Shown here: positions 35,369 through 44,953 of the stretch, in pieces
Layout: the number at the start of each line of letters is the position of its first letter
Numbering within the stretch: the stretch's first letter is position 1
Assembly (NCBI GenBank): GCA_029262035.1
Contig: JAJDAE010000088.1
Coordinates: forward strand, 1-58,122
Length of the DNA: 58,122 bases
Reading direction: 5' to 3'
Source: Candidatus Zhuqueibacterota bacterium
GTDB taxonomy: Bacteria; Zhuqueibacterota; Zhuqueibacteria; Oceanimicrobiales; Oceanimicrobiaceae
The notes under the pieces: model-generated
What the model saw: only the letters and a program-made list of their open reading frames with translations
What the model was told of the DNA's origin: nothing
Database searches by the model: none
Program-made: the position numbers and the translations under genes

Positions 35369-36991
35369 ATGACTGACCTTACAAAGTGGAATCCTGAAGA
35401 CGAAGAGTTTTGGGAGCAAGAAGGCAAGTCAATAGCCACACGAAATTTATGGATTTCTATTCCAAGCCTTTTAGTTGGATTTTCCGTTTGGCTCATGTGG
35501 GGCATCATTACAGTTCAAATGAAAAACTTGGGCTTTACCTTTGGCAAATCACCAGAAGAAGCCATGGGATTGCTTTTTATGTTACCTGCTATTGCCGGAC
35601 TTACCGGAGCCACTTTGAGAATCCCCAGTACTTTTTTTATCCGTCTCGCAGGCGGAAGAAATACCATCTTCTTTACAACCGCTTTGTTGATGATTCCTGC
35701 AGTCGGCACGGCAATCGGTTTGCAAGACCCCAATACATCTTTTGAATTTTTTATGGTGATGGCCTTTTTATCTGGTTTTGGCGGGGGAAACTTTGCTTCT
35801 TCTATGAGTAATATCAGTTTTTTTTATCCTAAAAAAACGCAAGGCTACGCACTTGGAATGAATGCCGGATTAGGAAATTTTGGTGTAACCACCATGCAAA
35901 TTCTTATCCCTCTTGTTATGACTTTTCCAATGCTCGGTGCTTTGAGTGGCAACTCCCTGAGTTTATCAAGCTCGAGTGGAACAATTTTTAAACGAATAGC
36001 CGCCGGTTCAGAAACATGGCTTCCTAATGCAGGCTGGGTTTGGATGCTCTGGCTTATTCCTTTAGCTTTCTTCGGCTGGTCTAAAATGAACAACCTTAAA
36101 ACCGAAAATGTTACGCCTAACTTGAAAAGCCCTTTGGTTTCTTTCGGTAGAATTTCCTGGCTTTTGATAATCGGATTTGTAACAGCGGCTATTGGCCTTT
36201 ATTTCATCCTGACCTTTAAATCTATGACTTGGGTGAAATGGATTGCATTGCCTGTCGTAATTACCCTGACCGTGTTTTTAATGAAAAAACTCTCTCCGGG
36301 TGAAATTAAAGCCAACCTCGAGCGCCAATACAAAATATTTGATAATAAGCACACTTGGGTGATGACCATCATTTATACAATGACGTTTGGTTCTTTCATC
36401 GGTTTTGCAGCGGCTGTAGGATTGGCCATCAAGTTTATTTTTGGTGTGAAGCACGTGATGGTGGACGGAGTAATGACCCATAATTTAGCAAATCCAGAAG
36501 GGCCGGCTACTTTTATGTATGTCTGGGTTGGCGCTTTTGTCGGGGCTCTGATTCGTCCTGTTGGCGGCAAGCTCGCTGATAAAGTCGGTGGTGCAATTGT
36601 AACTCAATTTGTAGCAATCGTTATGGTTTTAGCTTCAATTGGAGTTGGCTACTACTCACAGTTAGCATATCAATCTGCTACACCGCAAGACTACTTTATG
36701 CCTTTCTTTATTTTAATAGTCATCCTGTTTACAGCAACCGGAATTGGTAACGGTTCAACATTTCGCACAATTTCAATGGTATTCAATGTTGAGCAGGCCG
36801 GCCCGGTTTTAGGCTGGACATCGGCGGTGGCAGCATACGGCGCATTTCTCATTCCGAAAGTTATTGGAGAGCAAATGAAAGCAACCACTCCCGAAATTGC
36901 GATGTACGGGTTTGCTGCCTTTTATGCCGTGTGTGCCGTTCTAAATTGGTGGTACTATCTGGGACCAAAGGCTGATTATAAGAATCCATAA
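35369..36991 (+). CDS. narK2: NarK-type nitrate/nitrite transporter (second copy)
   Basis: The 540-residue MFS protein has clear nitrate-porter signatures: GMNAGLGNFGVTTMQ near the middle of the N-terminal half and GIGNGSTFRTISMVF in the C-terminal half. The loop RPVGGKLADKVGG is also present. It is longer than a simple NarK because of a central stretch (about 250-320) with extra hydrophobic segments. Two different NarK proteins in tandem commonly divide the work between nitrate import and nitrite export. No terminator follows; a repeat element lies downstream. Confidence 0.9.
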   Translation: MTDLTKWNPEDEEFWEQEGKSIATRNLWISIPSLLVGFSVWLMWGIITVQMKNLGFTFGKSPEEAMGLLFMLPAIAGLTGATLRIPSTFFIRLAGGRNTIFFTTALLMIPAVGTAIGLQDPNTSFEFFMVMAFLSGFGGGNFASSMSNISFFYPKKTQGYALGMNAGLGNFGVTTMQILIPLVMTFPMLGALSGNSLSLSSSSGTIFKRIAAGSETWLPNAGWVWMLWLIPLAFFGWSKMNNLKTENVTPNLKSPLVSFGRISWLLIIGFVTAAIGLYFILTFKSMTWVKWIALPVVITLTVFLMKKLSPGEIKANLERQYKIFDNKHTWVMTIIYTMTFGSFIGFAAAVGLAIKFIFGVKHVMVDGVMTHNLANPEGPATFMYVWVGAFVGALIRPVGGKLADKVGGAIVTQFVAIVMVLASIGVGYYSQLAYQSATPQDYFMPFFILIVILFTATGIGNGSTFRTISMVFNVEQAGPVLGWTSAVAAYGAFLIPKVIGEQMKATTPEIAMYGFAAFYAVCAVLNWWYYLGPKADYKNP

Positions 36992-37009
36992 ATTTAATTT
37001 ATTTATAAA

Positions 37010-37133
37010 CCACAGAATTATGAGGGCATGGAATTTTGCATTATCAAAATAATCATAGGGGTGAGGATTTCAGAATGACATACGAGAATTTTATGGGTTC
37101 GATTTATCTCTCTGTGCCTTCATGCGGCTGTGG
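37010..37133. repeat. Dispersed intergenic inverted-repeat element
   Basis: The arm CCACAGAATTATGAGGGCA (37010-37028) and the imperfectly complementary TGCCTTCATGCGGCTGTGG (37115-37133) flank about 86 bases. The inner part includes GATTTCAGAATGACATACGAG, another word typical of bacterial intergenic repeats. It separates the nar operon from the ACIII genes. Confidence 0.55.
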
Positions 37134-37178
37134 TGAAAATTAAATAATTCAGGTAATATTAAAAAAGCAGCATTAAAG

Positions 37179-37835
37179 ATGACAGAACGAAATATCACAA
37201 TTGTCCTACTCATCGCACTGGTAACAGGCACTATTATTTACGCCAGCAGCGTTGACCTTAATTTACCCGGTAATAATCAGGGATATGCTCCTGAACAGCC
37301 TATTGCTTTTTCACATCGGCTCCATAGCGGCAACTTGCAAATAGACTGCCAGTACTGCCACACGGGTGCTGATAAAAGCCGGCACGCAGGTATTCCTCCT
37401 GCAAGTGTTTGTATGAACTGCCACCGCTTTGTGACTTCTTCCTGGGATGATGTAAAAATTGAAGAACAGAAAGCGCAGGAAGAAAATCGTGATTTGAAGA
37501 TTCCGGTTTCGGAAGAATTGGCCAAACTTTATACGGCTGTTGGGTTTGATACGGAAAAAATGCAGTATGACCCGGATAAGATAGGGAAACCTCTGGAATG
37601 GGTTCGTGTGCACAGCCTGCCGGCGTATGTCTACTTCGATCATCGTCGTCATGTCAATTCTGATGTTGCATGCCAACAGTGCCACGGTCCGATTGAGACC
37701 ATGGAAAAAGTGTCTCAGGAAAGTTCTCTTTCCATGGGGTGGTGTGTCAATTGCCATCGTGATGCAAAAAATGGTATTTTGGCAGATTTAAAAGGCAAAA
37801 ACCCATCCACTAATTGTACGGTTTGTCACTATTAG
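37179..37835 (+). CDS. actA: Alternative Complex III pentaheme cytochrome c (ActA)
   Basis: The 218-residue protein has an N-terminal membrane anchor (about 6-24) and five CxxCH sites: CQYCH from residue 57, CMNCH, CQQCH, CVNCH and CTVCH. Extra His residues (FSHRLHSG, FDHRRHVN) probably act as distal ligands. It is the multiheme subunit that receives electrons in ACIII, a quinol:cytochrome c oxidoreductase replacing the bc1 complex. It starts the act gene set, with a 204-base gap containing a gene remnant before actB. Confidence 0.92.
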   Translation: MTERNITIVLLIALVTGTIIYASSVDLNLPGNNQGYAPEQPIAFSHRLHSGNLQIDCQYCHTGADKSRHAGIPPASVCMNCHRFVTSSWDDVKIEEQKAQEENRDLKIPVSEELAKLYTAVGFDTEKMQYDPDKIGKPLEWVRVHSLPAYVYFDHRRHVNSDVACQQCHGPIETMEKVSQESSLSMGWCVNCHRDAKNGILADLKGKNPSTNCTVCHY

Positions 37836-37862
37836 AAACAGGTGTTGGGTGTTAGCTTTTAG

Positions 37863-37958
37863 ATGTTTGACAATACTTTAAAGATAATAAGTCAGGCAAT
37901 CAATCTGATGAACCAAGAACAAAAAATGATAAATGGCTATATTAACAAGTTGAAATAG
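37863..37958 (+). pseudogene. Possible remnant of a four-helix-bundle (23S rRNA IVS-type) gene
   Basis: The 31-codon frame ends QEQKMINGYINKLK, which resembles the C-terminal helix of small four-helix-bundle proteins (typical ending RMLNGLIKYL). It lacks the rest of the protein and has no ribosome binding site. It is flanked by GGTGTTGGGTGTTAG (about 37841-37855) and the partly complementary TAACTAACCCCTAACATC near 38015-38033, the sort of repeats that often surround such genes. This is an interpretation of weak similarity. Confidence 0.25.
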
Positions 37959-38039
37959 GCGACTGGAGTTAGATTTTGGTGTTGATGAAGATCCCAAATT
38001 TTCTTACTCCCAATAACTAACCCCTAACATCTAGAGAAA

Positions 38040-41000
38040 ATGTCAGAAAAGAAAAATAAAATCTACTGGAAAGGTCTTGAGGAGAAAGAAAAAACTCCGG
38101 AATTTATTAACAGTTTAGAGAGTGAGTTTCCTGCAAAACCGGAAGAAATCGGTGAGATTTTGCAGGCGACGCCAGGCTCAGAAGTTTCCCGTCGTTCTTT
38201 CCTGAAGGCAGCCGGGTTTACCATGGCCGGTACCATGTTCGCTTCTTGTGCGCGTGGTCCCGTAGAAAAATCAATACCTGTACTGGTGCAGCCGGAAGAA
38301 GTCACTCCGGGGCGTGCTTACTGGTACGCCACAACGTGTGCCGGCTGTAATGCCGGCTGCGGTATTCTCACCAAAAACCGTGACGGCAGGCCTATTAAGA
38401 TAGAAGGCAATCCCGCCCATCCTTTATCAAAAGGCGGTGTGTGTGCTGTGGGACAGGCTATGGTTTTGGGATTGTACGATTCTCAACGTTTGCAGGCTCC
38501 ATTGGCAAGCGGACAGTCCGCAATCTGGGAGGAAGTTGATTCCGCCATCAATAAAAAAATGGTTGACATCAGCGATAATGTGTATTTTTTGACCGGCACA
38601 ATTACAAGCCCAAGTACCAGAGCAGCTATTCAAAAATTTTTGAACAAGTTCAGAAGTTCTAAACATATCGAGTATGATCCGGTTTCTTACTCTGCCATTC
38701 TTGATGCGCACGAGAAGAACTTTGGCCGCCGAGTGCTGCCACATTATAAGTTCAATCAGGCGGATGTTATAGTCAGTTTTGATGCTGATTTTCTTGGTAC
38801 CTGGATATCCCCGGTGGAATTTTCTAAAGACTACACTAGTGGCCGCAAGTTGGAGGATAATACCTCTAATATTTCAAAACACATTCATTTGGAAGGCCGC
38901 ATGTCTATCACAGGTTCCAACGCCGATAGTCGCAGCCGGGTTACACCTGCGGAAACCGGCGCCATCCTGATTAGCGTAGCAAAAAAGCTTGCAAAGAAAA
39001 GTGGATTACGTTTCCCGAACTGGCAGATTAGCTCGATATTAAAAGAAAATCACCAAAAAATTATTGATGAGATTGTTGATGAATTGTGGCAGGCACGCGG
39101 GAAAAGTTTGGTTGTCTGCGGGTTGAATGATACGGGATTGCAACAGGCCGTAAATTTTATCAACAATGCCTTGGATAATTATGGCAAAACTCTGGATATT
39201 CAACGACCTTCCCAACAGTGGCGCGGCGATGACCGTCAGGTGCAGGAGTTGGTTGCCAAAATGAAAGCGGGCAAAGTGAATGCCTTGTTTGTAGCAGATG
39301 TGAATCCTGCTTACAGTTTACCGGATGCTGAAGAATTCAATTCTGCATTTAAACAAATCCCGTTAACAGTTTCATTCTCTGATCATCTTGAAGAAACCTC
39401 TGGTTTGGCGCAGTATATTTTGCCGGTACCGCATTTCCTTGAATCGTGGAATGACGCAGAAATTGCTTCAGGTGTTTTTAGTGTTTCTCAACCTACTGTC
39501 ATGGGGCTTGGAAACACCCGTTCTTTACGTCAAACATTGAACATCTGGCAAGGAACAGGGGATGATGATTTAGAGAATTTTAAAACATATTGGCAGGAAA
39601 GTATTTTTCCGCGACAAAATAAGATTACCTCTTTTCAGAATTTCTGGGATCAGTCGGTGCATGATGGTTATGCCGAAGTGCGACCGAAACCGGTTTCTTT
39701 GAGCGCATTCAGAATGGTAAATAGCGCTCCTTCTAAAATTTTAACAGATGTCGCTGCGGATTCTTACAGCCTGGTTCTGTATCAAAAAGCCGGTATGTTG
39801 GATGGCCGCCATGCTCATAATGCCTGGTTGCATGAGCTATCCGATCCCATAACCAAAGCCACTTGGGATAATTATGCCAGCATGTCTCCGGCAACAGCCG
39901 AAAAACTCGGCCTCGAAAATGGTGATGTTATCAACGTCACTGCTGAGGGAGCTGCACTGGAACTTCCAACACATATTCAACCCGGACAGCACGACCAGGT
40001 AATTGCTGTTGCGCTGGGTTATGGCCGAATGGGTACGGAACGTTTTGCTGATGTTGGCCCTAATTGGCTGGAAGGCAAACCTACAATTGCACAAGGACAA
40101 ACGGTGGGTGAAAATAGCTATATTTTTATCGCCGGCGCTGGCACAGGTTACCAATTCAATAATGTTGTGAAAATCGCTGCCACCGGAAAACATATCAATC
40201 TTGCTCTGACCCAAACTCATCATACCATAACGGTTCCTGAACAACTTGGCGGTCATCGCAGAGATCTCGTGCGTGAAACCACCATTTCGGAATATCAGGA
40301 AGATCCGGCTTCCGGCAACCACAAAGAACATCATGTTTTGCAGTTGTGGGATAAGGATCATAAATACGAAGGCCACCATTGGGCCATGACAATCGATTTA
40401 AATAGTTGTACCGGTTGTTCCGCGTGTGTGGTCAGTTGTCAGGCTGAAAACAATGTTCCGGTTGTCGGTAAAGATGAAGTCTTCCGTCGGCGCGAAATGG
40501 CCTGGCTCCGTCTTGATCGTTACTATTCAGGCGAGGATGAAAATATCGACGTACTGTACCAACCGGTGATGTGTCAACATTGCGACCATGCACCTTGTGA
40601 AGGTGTGTGTCCGGTATTGGCAACGGTGCACAGTGACGAAGGATTAAATCAGCAGATTTACAATCGCTGCGTGGGTACGCGTTACTGTGCCAACAACTGC
40701 CCGTATAAAGTGCGGCGTTTTAACTGGTTCGACTATTATCGAAAAGATAAAAAAGAGAATCTGGCGCTTAACCCGGATATCACGACGCGTTCGCGTGGCG
40801 TGATGGAAAAATGTTCTTTATGCGTGCAAAGAATTCAGGAAGCCAAAGCTGAAGCCAAGCGGTTGGGTCAACCATTGGCAGATGGTGATATCAAAGTGGC
40901 TTGTGAACAATCGTGCCCTGCAGACGCTATTGTGTTCGGCGACATGAACGACCCTGAAAGCCGGATTTCGAAATTAATTAATGATCCACGTCATTACCAG

Positions 41001-41096
41001 CTTCTGGAGGAAATGAATTTCCGGCCAACGGTTGGATACATGACTAAAGTTCGGAACCGGGATGAAGACCACTCGGAAGATGAAAAGCACGGATAG
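38040..41096 (+). CDS. actB: Alternative Complex III iron-sulfur/molybdopterin-like subunit (ActB)
   Basis: The 1018-residue fusion has a Tat-type signal S-R51-R52-SFLKAAGF with a lipobox-like MFASC70. A large DMSO-reductase-like half follows (CAGCNAGCGILTKNRDGRPIKIEGN), which carries no molybdenum in known ACIII. From C790 a ferredoxin-type half has CTGCSACVVSC, CQHCDHAPCEGVCP, CVGTRYCANNCPYKVRRFNW (Thr in place of one Cys, so a [3Fe-4S] cluster) and KCSLCVQR plus CEQSCP. It relays electrons inside the complex. It lies between actA and actC. Confidence 0.94.
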   Translation: MSEKKNKIYWKGLEEKEKTPEFINSLESEFPAKPEEIGEILQATPGSEVSRRSFLKAAGFTMAGTMFASCARGPVEKSIPVLVQPEEVTPGRAYWYATTCAGCNAGCGILTKNRDGRPIKIEGNPAHPLSKGGVCAVGQAMVLGLYDSQRLQAPLASGQSAIWEEVDSAINKKMVDISDNVYFLTGTITSPSTRAAIQKFLNKFRSSKHIEYDPVSYSAILDAHEKNFGRRVLPHYKFNQADVIVSFDADFLGTWISPVEFSKDYTSGRKLEDNTSNISKHIHLEGRMSITGSNADSRSRVTPAETGAILISVAKKLAKKSGLRFPNWQISSILKENHQKIIDEIVDELWQARGKSLVVCGLNDTGLQQAVNFINNALDNYGKTLDIQRPSQQWRGDDRQVQELVAKMKAGKVNALFVADVNPAYSLPDAEEFNSAFKQIPLTVSFSDHLEETSGLAQYILPVPHFLESWNDAEIASGVFSVSQPTVMGLGNTRSLRQTLNIWQGTGDDDLENFKTYWQESIFPRQNKITSFQNFWDQSVHDGYAEVRPKPVSLSAFRMVNSAPSKILTDVAADSYSLVLYQKAGMLDGRHAHNAWLHELSDPITKATWDNYASMSPATAEKLGLENGDVINVTAEGAALELPTHIQPGQHDQVIAVALGYGRMGTERFADVGPNWLEGKPTIAQGQTVGENSYIFIAGAGTGYQFNNVVKIAATGKHINLALTQTHHTITVPEQLGGHRRDLVRETTISEYQEDPASGNHKEHHVLQLWDKDHKYEGHHWAMTIDLNSCTGCSACVVSCQAENNVPVVGKDEVFRRREMAWLRLDRYYSGEDENIDVLYQPVMCQHCDHAPCEGVCPVLATVHSDEGLNQQIYNRCVGTRYCANNCPYKVRRFNWFDYYRKDKKENLALNPDITTRSRGVMEKCSLCVQRIQEAKAEAKRLGQPLADGDIKVACEQSCPADAIVFGDMNDPESRISKLINDPRHYQLLEEMNFRPTVGYMTKVRNRDEDHSEDEKHG

Positions 41097-41183
41097 ACAA
41101 GTGGCAGTTGCAGTCAAAAAAAATATCAATTATTTGTCAACAGCAAAAATTTAAACAGTTCTGATTGGAGAATCTAATATAAA

Positions 41184-42599
41184 ATGTCAACGCTCTATTC
41201 CAAACTCAGAAAACCCATTATCGAGGGCGACAAAAGTCTTAGCCAGGTAACCGACGACGTCGCCAAAACGCTGGAGACCAAACCGACCAAACTCTGGTGG
41301 TTCGCATTCTTGCTTGCGCTAACAGCGCTGGTTGCAGGTGTTGTTGCAGTTACCTACCAGATCAAAATGGGTATAGGAACCTGGGGGCTCAATAAGACCG
41401 TCGGTTGGGCTTTCGATATTACTAACTTCGTTTTTTGGGTCGGTATCGGTCATGCCGGCACATTGATTTCAGCGATTTTGTTTTTATTTCGGCAACGCTG
41501 GCGTACTTCCATCAACCGGTCAGCCGAAGCCATGACTGTCTTTGCAGTGATTTGTGCCGGGTTGTTCCCGATTATTCACATGGGGCGCCCCTGGCTGTTT
41601 TTCTGGATAGCGCCTTATCCTAATTTTCGCGGGCCATTATGGGTTAATTTTCGATCGCCGTTGTTGTGGGACTTCTTTGCCATCAGTACCTATTTTACCA
41701 TCTCATTGGTTTTTTGGTACATCGGCCTGATTCCGGATTTAGCAACTTTGCGCGATCGTGCAAAAACTAAAATCAAAAAGGCGGTTTACCGCGTTACCAG
41801 CTTTGGCTGGAATGGTTCCGTGCGTACCTGGAATCGCTATGAAACGGTTTATGTTTTGTTGGCTGCATTAGCAACACCATTGGTTTTATCAGTGCATTCA
41901 ATTGTTAGTATGGATTTTGCCACGTCAGTTATCCCGGGTTGGCACACGACTATTTTTCCACCTTATTTTGTCGCCGGCGCGATTTTTTCCGGCTTCGCCA
42001 TGGTGCTGACGTTGATGATAATTGCTCGCAAAGTTTTAAATTACCAGGAGTACATCACCTTAGATCATATTGAAAAAATGTGCAAAGTCATATTGGCAAC
42101 AGGTGGTATTGTCGGCTTGGCCTATGCGACAGAAATGTTTATGGCCTGGTATTCTGTAAATGAATATGAACGTTTTGTTTTCATTAATCGGGCATTGGGA
42201 CCATTTGCCTGGGCATACTGGATTATGGTGAGTTGCAATGTTATAATACCACAGCTGCTTTGGTTTAAAAAGTTACGCCGCAGTATTGTGTTTGTTTTCA
42301 TGATGTCCATTGTGATCAATATTGGGATGTGGTTTGAACGATTTGTGATTATTGTGACCTCAATTCACCGCGACTTCCTGCCATCAAGCTGGGCCATGTA
42401 TAAGCCCTCAATTATTGAAATCGCAACCCTGCTGGGAAGTTTTGGTTTGTTTTTCTCAGCCTTTCTGTTGTTTGCACGATTCGTTCCTTTCATCGCCATT
42501 GGTGAAGTAAAGGGTGTTTTAGGGTATGGACGTACGAATAAATCTGCACCGCAAATTGGTCATACCCCGGAACCTAAACTTGAAGCTGTCGAGGAATAA
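41184..42599 (+). CDS. actC: Alternative Complex III quinol-binding membrane subunit (ActC, NrfD/PsrC-like)
   Basis: The 471-residue membrane protein has about ten helices, starting with a soluble N-terminus of about 45 residues. The NrfD-like blocks are visible: [26 protein letters not shown] and [16 protein letters not shown], then [33 protein letters not shown] in the C-terminal half. It is the probable quinol-oxidising core subunit. The actD start is one base after its stop. Confidence 0.94.
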   Translation: MSTLYSKLRKPIIEGDKSLSQVTDDVAKTLETKPTKLWWFAFLLALTALVAGVVAVTYQIKMGIGTWGLNKTVGWAFDITNFVFWVGIGHAGTLISAILFLFRQRWRTSINRSAEAMTVFAVICAGLFPIIHMGRPWLFFWIAPYPNFRGPLWVNFRSPLLWDFFAISTYFTISLVFWYIGLIPDLATLRDRAKTKIKKAVYRVTSFGWNGSVRTWNRYETVYVLLAALATPLVLSVHSIVSMDFATSVIPGWHTTIFPPYFVAGAIFSGFAMVLTLMIIARKVLNYQEYITLDHIEKMCKVILATGGIVGLAYATEMFMAWYSVNEYERFVFINRALGPFAWAYWIMVSCNVIIPQLLWFKKLRRSIVFVFMMSIVINIGMWFERFVIIVTSIHRDFLPSSWAMYKPSIIEIATLLGSFGLFFSAFLLFARFVPFIAIGEVKGVLGYGRTNKSAPQIGHTPEPKLEAVEE

Positions 42600-42600
42600 T

Positions 42601-43128
42601 ATGGATGCGCAACTGTTTTTAGGTGTTTTTACAAATGAAAATGATGTCTTGAATGCGACTCGGGCCAGTAAGAAAGCCGGTTACCCCATTTACGACGTCT
42701 ATTCCCCATACGCAGTTCACGGGTTGGAAAGTGCCATGGGATTGAAGCCGAGCCGCCTGACCTATGTTTGTCTATTGTTCGGCCTGGCAGGACTGCTGCT
42801 TGGTGTATTCGTTCAATTTTGGATAGGTTCTATTGACTGGCCGTTGAATGTTGGCGGCAAACCGTTTAACTCACTACCAGCGTATCTGCCTGTAATTTTT
42901 GAAGTAACAGTTTTAATAAGCGGACTTGGAGTGGTGTTTTCCATGTTGTTTCGCACCAAACTATTTCCAGGCAAAAAAGCGTGGCTGCCGGACATCCGTG
43001 TGACCAACGACCATTTTGTTATTGCGTTGATTCAGCGGGATGCATCTTTTAATACCCGCGCTGTGCAGCAACTCTGGCAAAAATATAATTTACTCGAAGC
43101 CAAAAGTTTGTCGGAGGTGGTTCTTTGA
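42601..43128 (+). CDS. actD: Alternative Complex III subunit ActD (DUF3341)
   Basis: The 175-residue protein starts at the ATG at 42601, directly after actC; a longer frame upstream lies within actC and is ignored. An N-terminal soluble domain (LGVFTNENDVLNATRASKKAGYPIYDVYSPYAVHGLE) is followed by two transmembrane helices (about 60-80 and 95-120) and a short C-terminal domain with DHFVIAL. This is the DUF3341 profile. Its stop overlaps the actE start. Confidence 0.93.
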   Translation: MDAQLFLGVFTNENDVLNATRASKKAGYPIYDVYSPYAVHGLESAMGLKPSRLTYVCLLFGLAGLLLGVFVQFWIGSIDWPLNVGGKPFNSLPAYLPVIFEVTVLISGLGVVFSMLFRTKLFPGKKAWLPDIRVTNDHFVIALIQRDASFNTRAVQQLWQKYNLLEAKSLSEVVL

Positions 43129-43691
43129 AAAAAATGATTGTCTTCACGCTCGCCATTGTTCTCTGTTTGTTTTTATTCGATATTTTCCTTGGAAAAAATC
43201 CTGCTCAACGGAGTTTGGACTTTATGCCGGACATGGTCATTTCCGCAGCTTTTAAAGCAGAGTCCCCAAATCCTTACTTTCTAAATGGCCAGACCCAACA
43301 GAATCCAGTACCTGGTAGTATTGCCCGCGGTTTCAAGCCGTTGAATTTTGGTGCAAGTATTGAAGAATCCGTCCGCGCCGGGAAAGAGCTTACCAATCCG
43401 TTTAACTCACAAAATGAGCCCGACTTGGAACGCGGCAAAAAAATGTACAAAATCTATTGCCAGGTTTGCCATGGCGCAGGGGGGGAAGGCAACGGCCCCG
43501 TGAGTTTGCGGGGATATCCGCCGCCACCATCTTTGTTGCTGGATAATGCCCGCAAAATGAAAGATGGACAAATTTTTCATATTATTTCCAATGGTTATAA
43601 AAACATGCCGTCTTATGGCTCGCAAATTGTGCAGCAGGACCGTTGGGTGACAGTTTCTTATATTCGAAAATTGCAAGAGACGCAACCATGA
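43125..43691 (+). CDS. actE: Alternative Complex III monoheme cytochrome c (ActE)
   Basis: The 188 residues start at the TTG at 43125, behind a strong GGAGG and overlapping the actD stop; an ATG at 43134 is possible. An N-terminal anchor (about 4-23) precedes a class I cytochrome c domain with C112-x2-C115-H116 (CQVCHGAGGEGNGP) and the Met ligand segment YKNMPSYGSQI. It passes electrons from the complex to soluble carriers. The stop overlaps the actF start by 4 bases. Confidence 0.94.
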   Translation: MKKMIVFTLAIVLCLFLFDIFLGKNPAQRSLDFMPDMVISAAFKAESPNPYFLNGQTQQNPVPGSIARGFKPLNFGASIEESVRAGKELTNPFNSQNEPDLERGKKMYKIYCQVCHGAGGEGNGPVSLRGYPPPPSLLLDNARKMKDGQIFHIISNGYKNMPSYGSQIVQQDRWVTVSYIRKLQETQP

Positions 43692-44863
43692 TCAATTCAA
43701 TACCAAAGTTTCAGATTTCAACAAAAATAAACCGGATTTTACTTTTCCTGAGCGCAGTTGGGCTGCTCACAATAATTGTCGGCCTCTTTGTAGCACCGGA
43801 ACGGATTTGGCCTAACTTTCTGATTTCTTTTTACTATCTCACAGGCCTTGGTCTTGGAGCAGGACTGTTTGTTGCACTGCAATATGTTTCAAATGCAGGT
43901 TGGAGTGCCGCCATTCGCAGGGTTCCTGAAGCGATTACTGCAACTCTGCCGTTTGCGGCAGTGGGTACGCTATTCTTGATTTTTGGCATTCATTCACTTT
44001 ATGAATGGAGCCATCACGAAGTAGTGATGCAGGATAGTATTTTGAGAAATAAAACTGTCTGGCTAAATGAACCATTTTTCATTGCCAGAACCATCGGCTA
44101 TTTCGTTCTCTGGATTATTTTGAGCAAAGTGATTGTACGCAACTCCCTTAAACAGGATGAAAGTGGTGATATCAAATTTACCAAACGGAATGTGCGTAAT
44201 TCGGTTTTTTTCATCATTCTCGGTGTTTACACGTTTTGCCTCGCGAGCTTTGATTGGCTAATGTCGTTGCAGCCGCATTGGTACAGCACGATTTTTGGCT
44301 GGTTAAATTTGTCGGGAATGTTCCTGAGCGCACTGGCGATGATTGTCATATTAGTGGTAGGCTTACGCTATATGGGGTACAAACATGTTTTTACCACAGA
44401 GCATGTGCATGATCTGGGCAGGCTGCTAATGGCTTTCAGTTTTTTCTGGGTTTATATGTGGATATCCCAGCACATGCTTATCTGGTACTCAAATATTCCG
44501 GAGGAGACGACATACTATATTTTTCGTCATTTCGGTAGTTGGGGTTCCCTCTCATTTCTGAATGTAATTTTGAACTGGTTGATTCCGTTTACGATGTTGC
44601 TGTCCCGTGCCACCAAACGCAGCGATAAAGTTATACTGCAGGCTGCGGTTATTCTGCTGATTGGCCATTGGCTGGATTTGTATATTATGGTGATGCCTGC
44701 CGCTTTGGGAACTGAACCGGTGTTTGGTATTTGGGAAATTGGACCATTTGTAGGAATGCTGGCTGGTGCGTTCTGGGTGGTATTCCATACGCTTGGTAAA
44801 CATAACATAGTCCCGGTCAAGGATCCATATTTGGTTGAAAGTTTGCCGGAATTGAGTCATTGA
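43688..44863 (+). CDS. actF: Alternative Complex III membrane subunit ActF (NrfD-like)
   Basis: The 391-residue protein starts at the ATG at 43688, overlapping actE. It has about ten helices. Characteristic segments are LISFYYLTGLGLGAGLFVALQ, FDWLMSLQPHWYSTIFG and FSFFWVYMWISQHMLIWYSNIPEETTYY. It is the second NrfD-like subunit of ACIII and completes the set A-F. No ActG is seen and no terminal oxidase follows directly, unlike many oxygen-respiring ACIII operons. Confidence 0.94.
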   Translation: MINSIPKFQISTKINRILLFLSAVGLLTIIVGLFVAPERIWPNFLISFYYLTGLGLGAGLFVALQYVSNAGWSAAIRRVPEAITATLPFAAVGTLFLIFGIHSLYEWSHHEVVMQDSILRNKTVWLNEPFFIARTIGYFVLWIILSKVIVRNSLKQDESGDIKFTKRNVRNSVFFIILGVYTFCLASFDWLMSLQPHWYSTIFGWLNLSGMFLSALAMIVILVVGLRYMGYKHVFTTEHVHDLGRLLMAFSFFWVYMWISQHMLIWYSNIPEETTYYIFRHFGSWGSLSFLNVILNWLIPFTMLLSRATKRSDKVILQAAVILLIGHWLDLYIMVMPAALGTEPVFGIWEIGPFVGMLAGAFWVVFHTLGKHNIVPVKDPYLVESLPELSH

Positions 44864-44953
44864 TGAGATAAAGTTTTCTACACGGATATTTTAAGAATCT
44901 GTGCTTGCGAAATATAGAATTTACAAATTTAACTACGAAGACGGAGAACATAG

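Noticed and set aside
39837-40379. 180-codon frame on the minus strand inside actB
   Set aside because: Antisense shadow of a well-supported gene; composition follows the actB codons.
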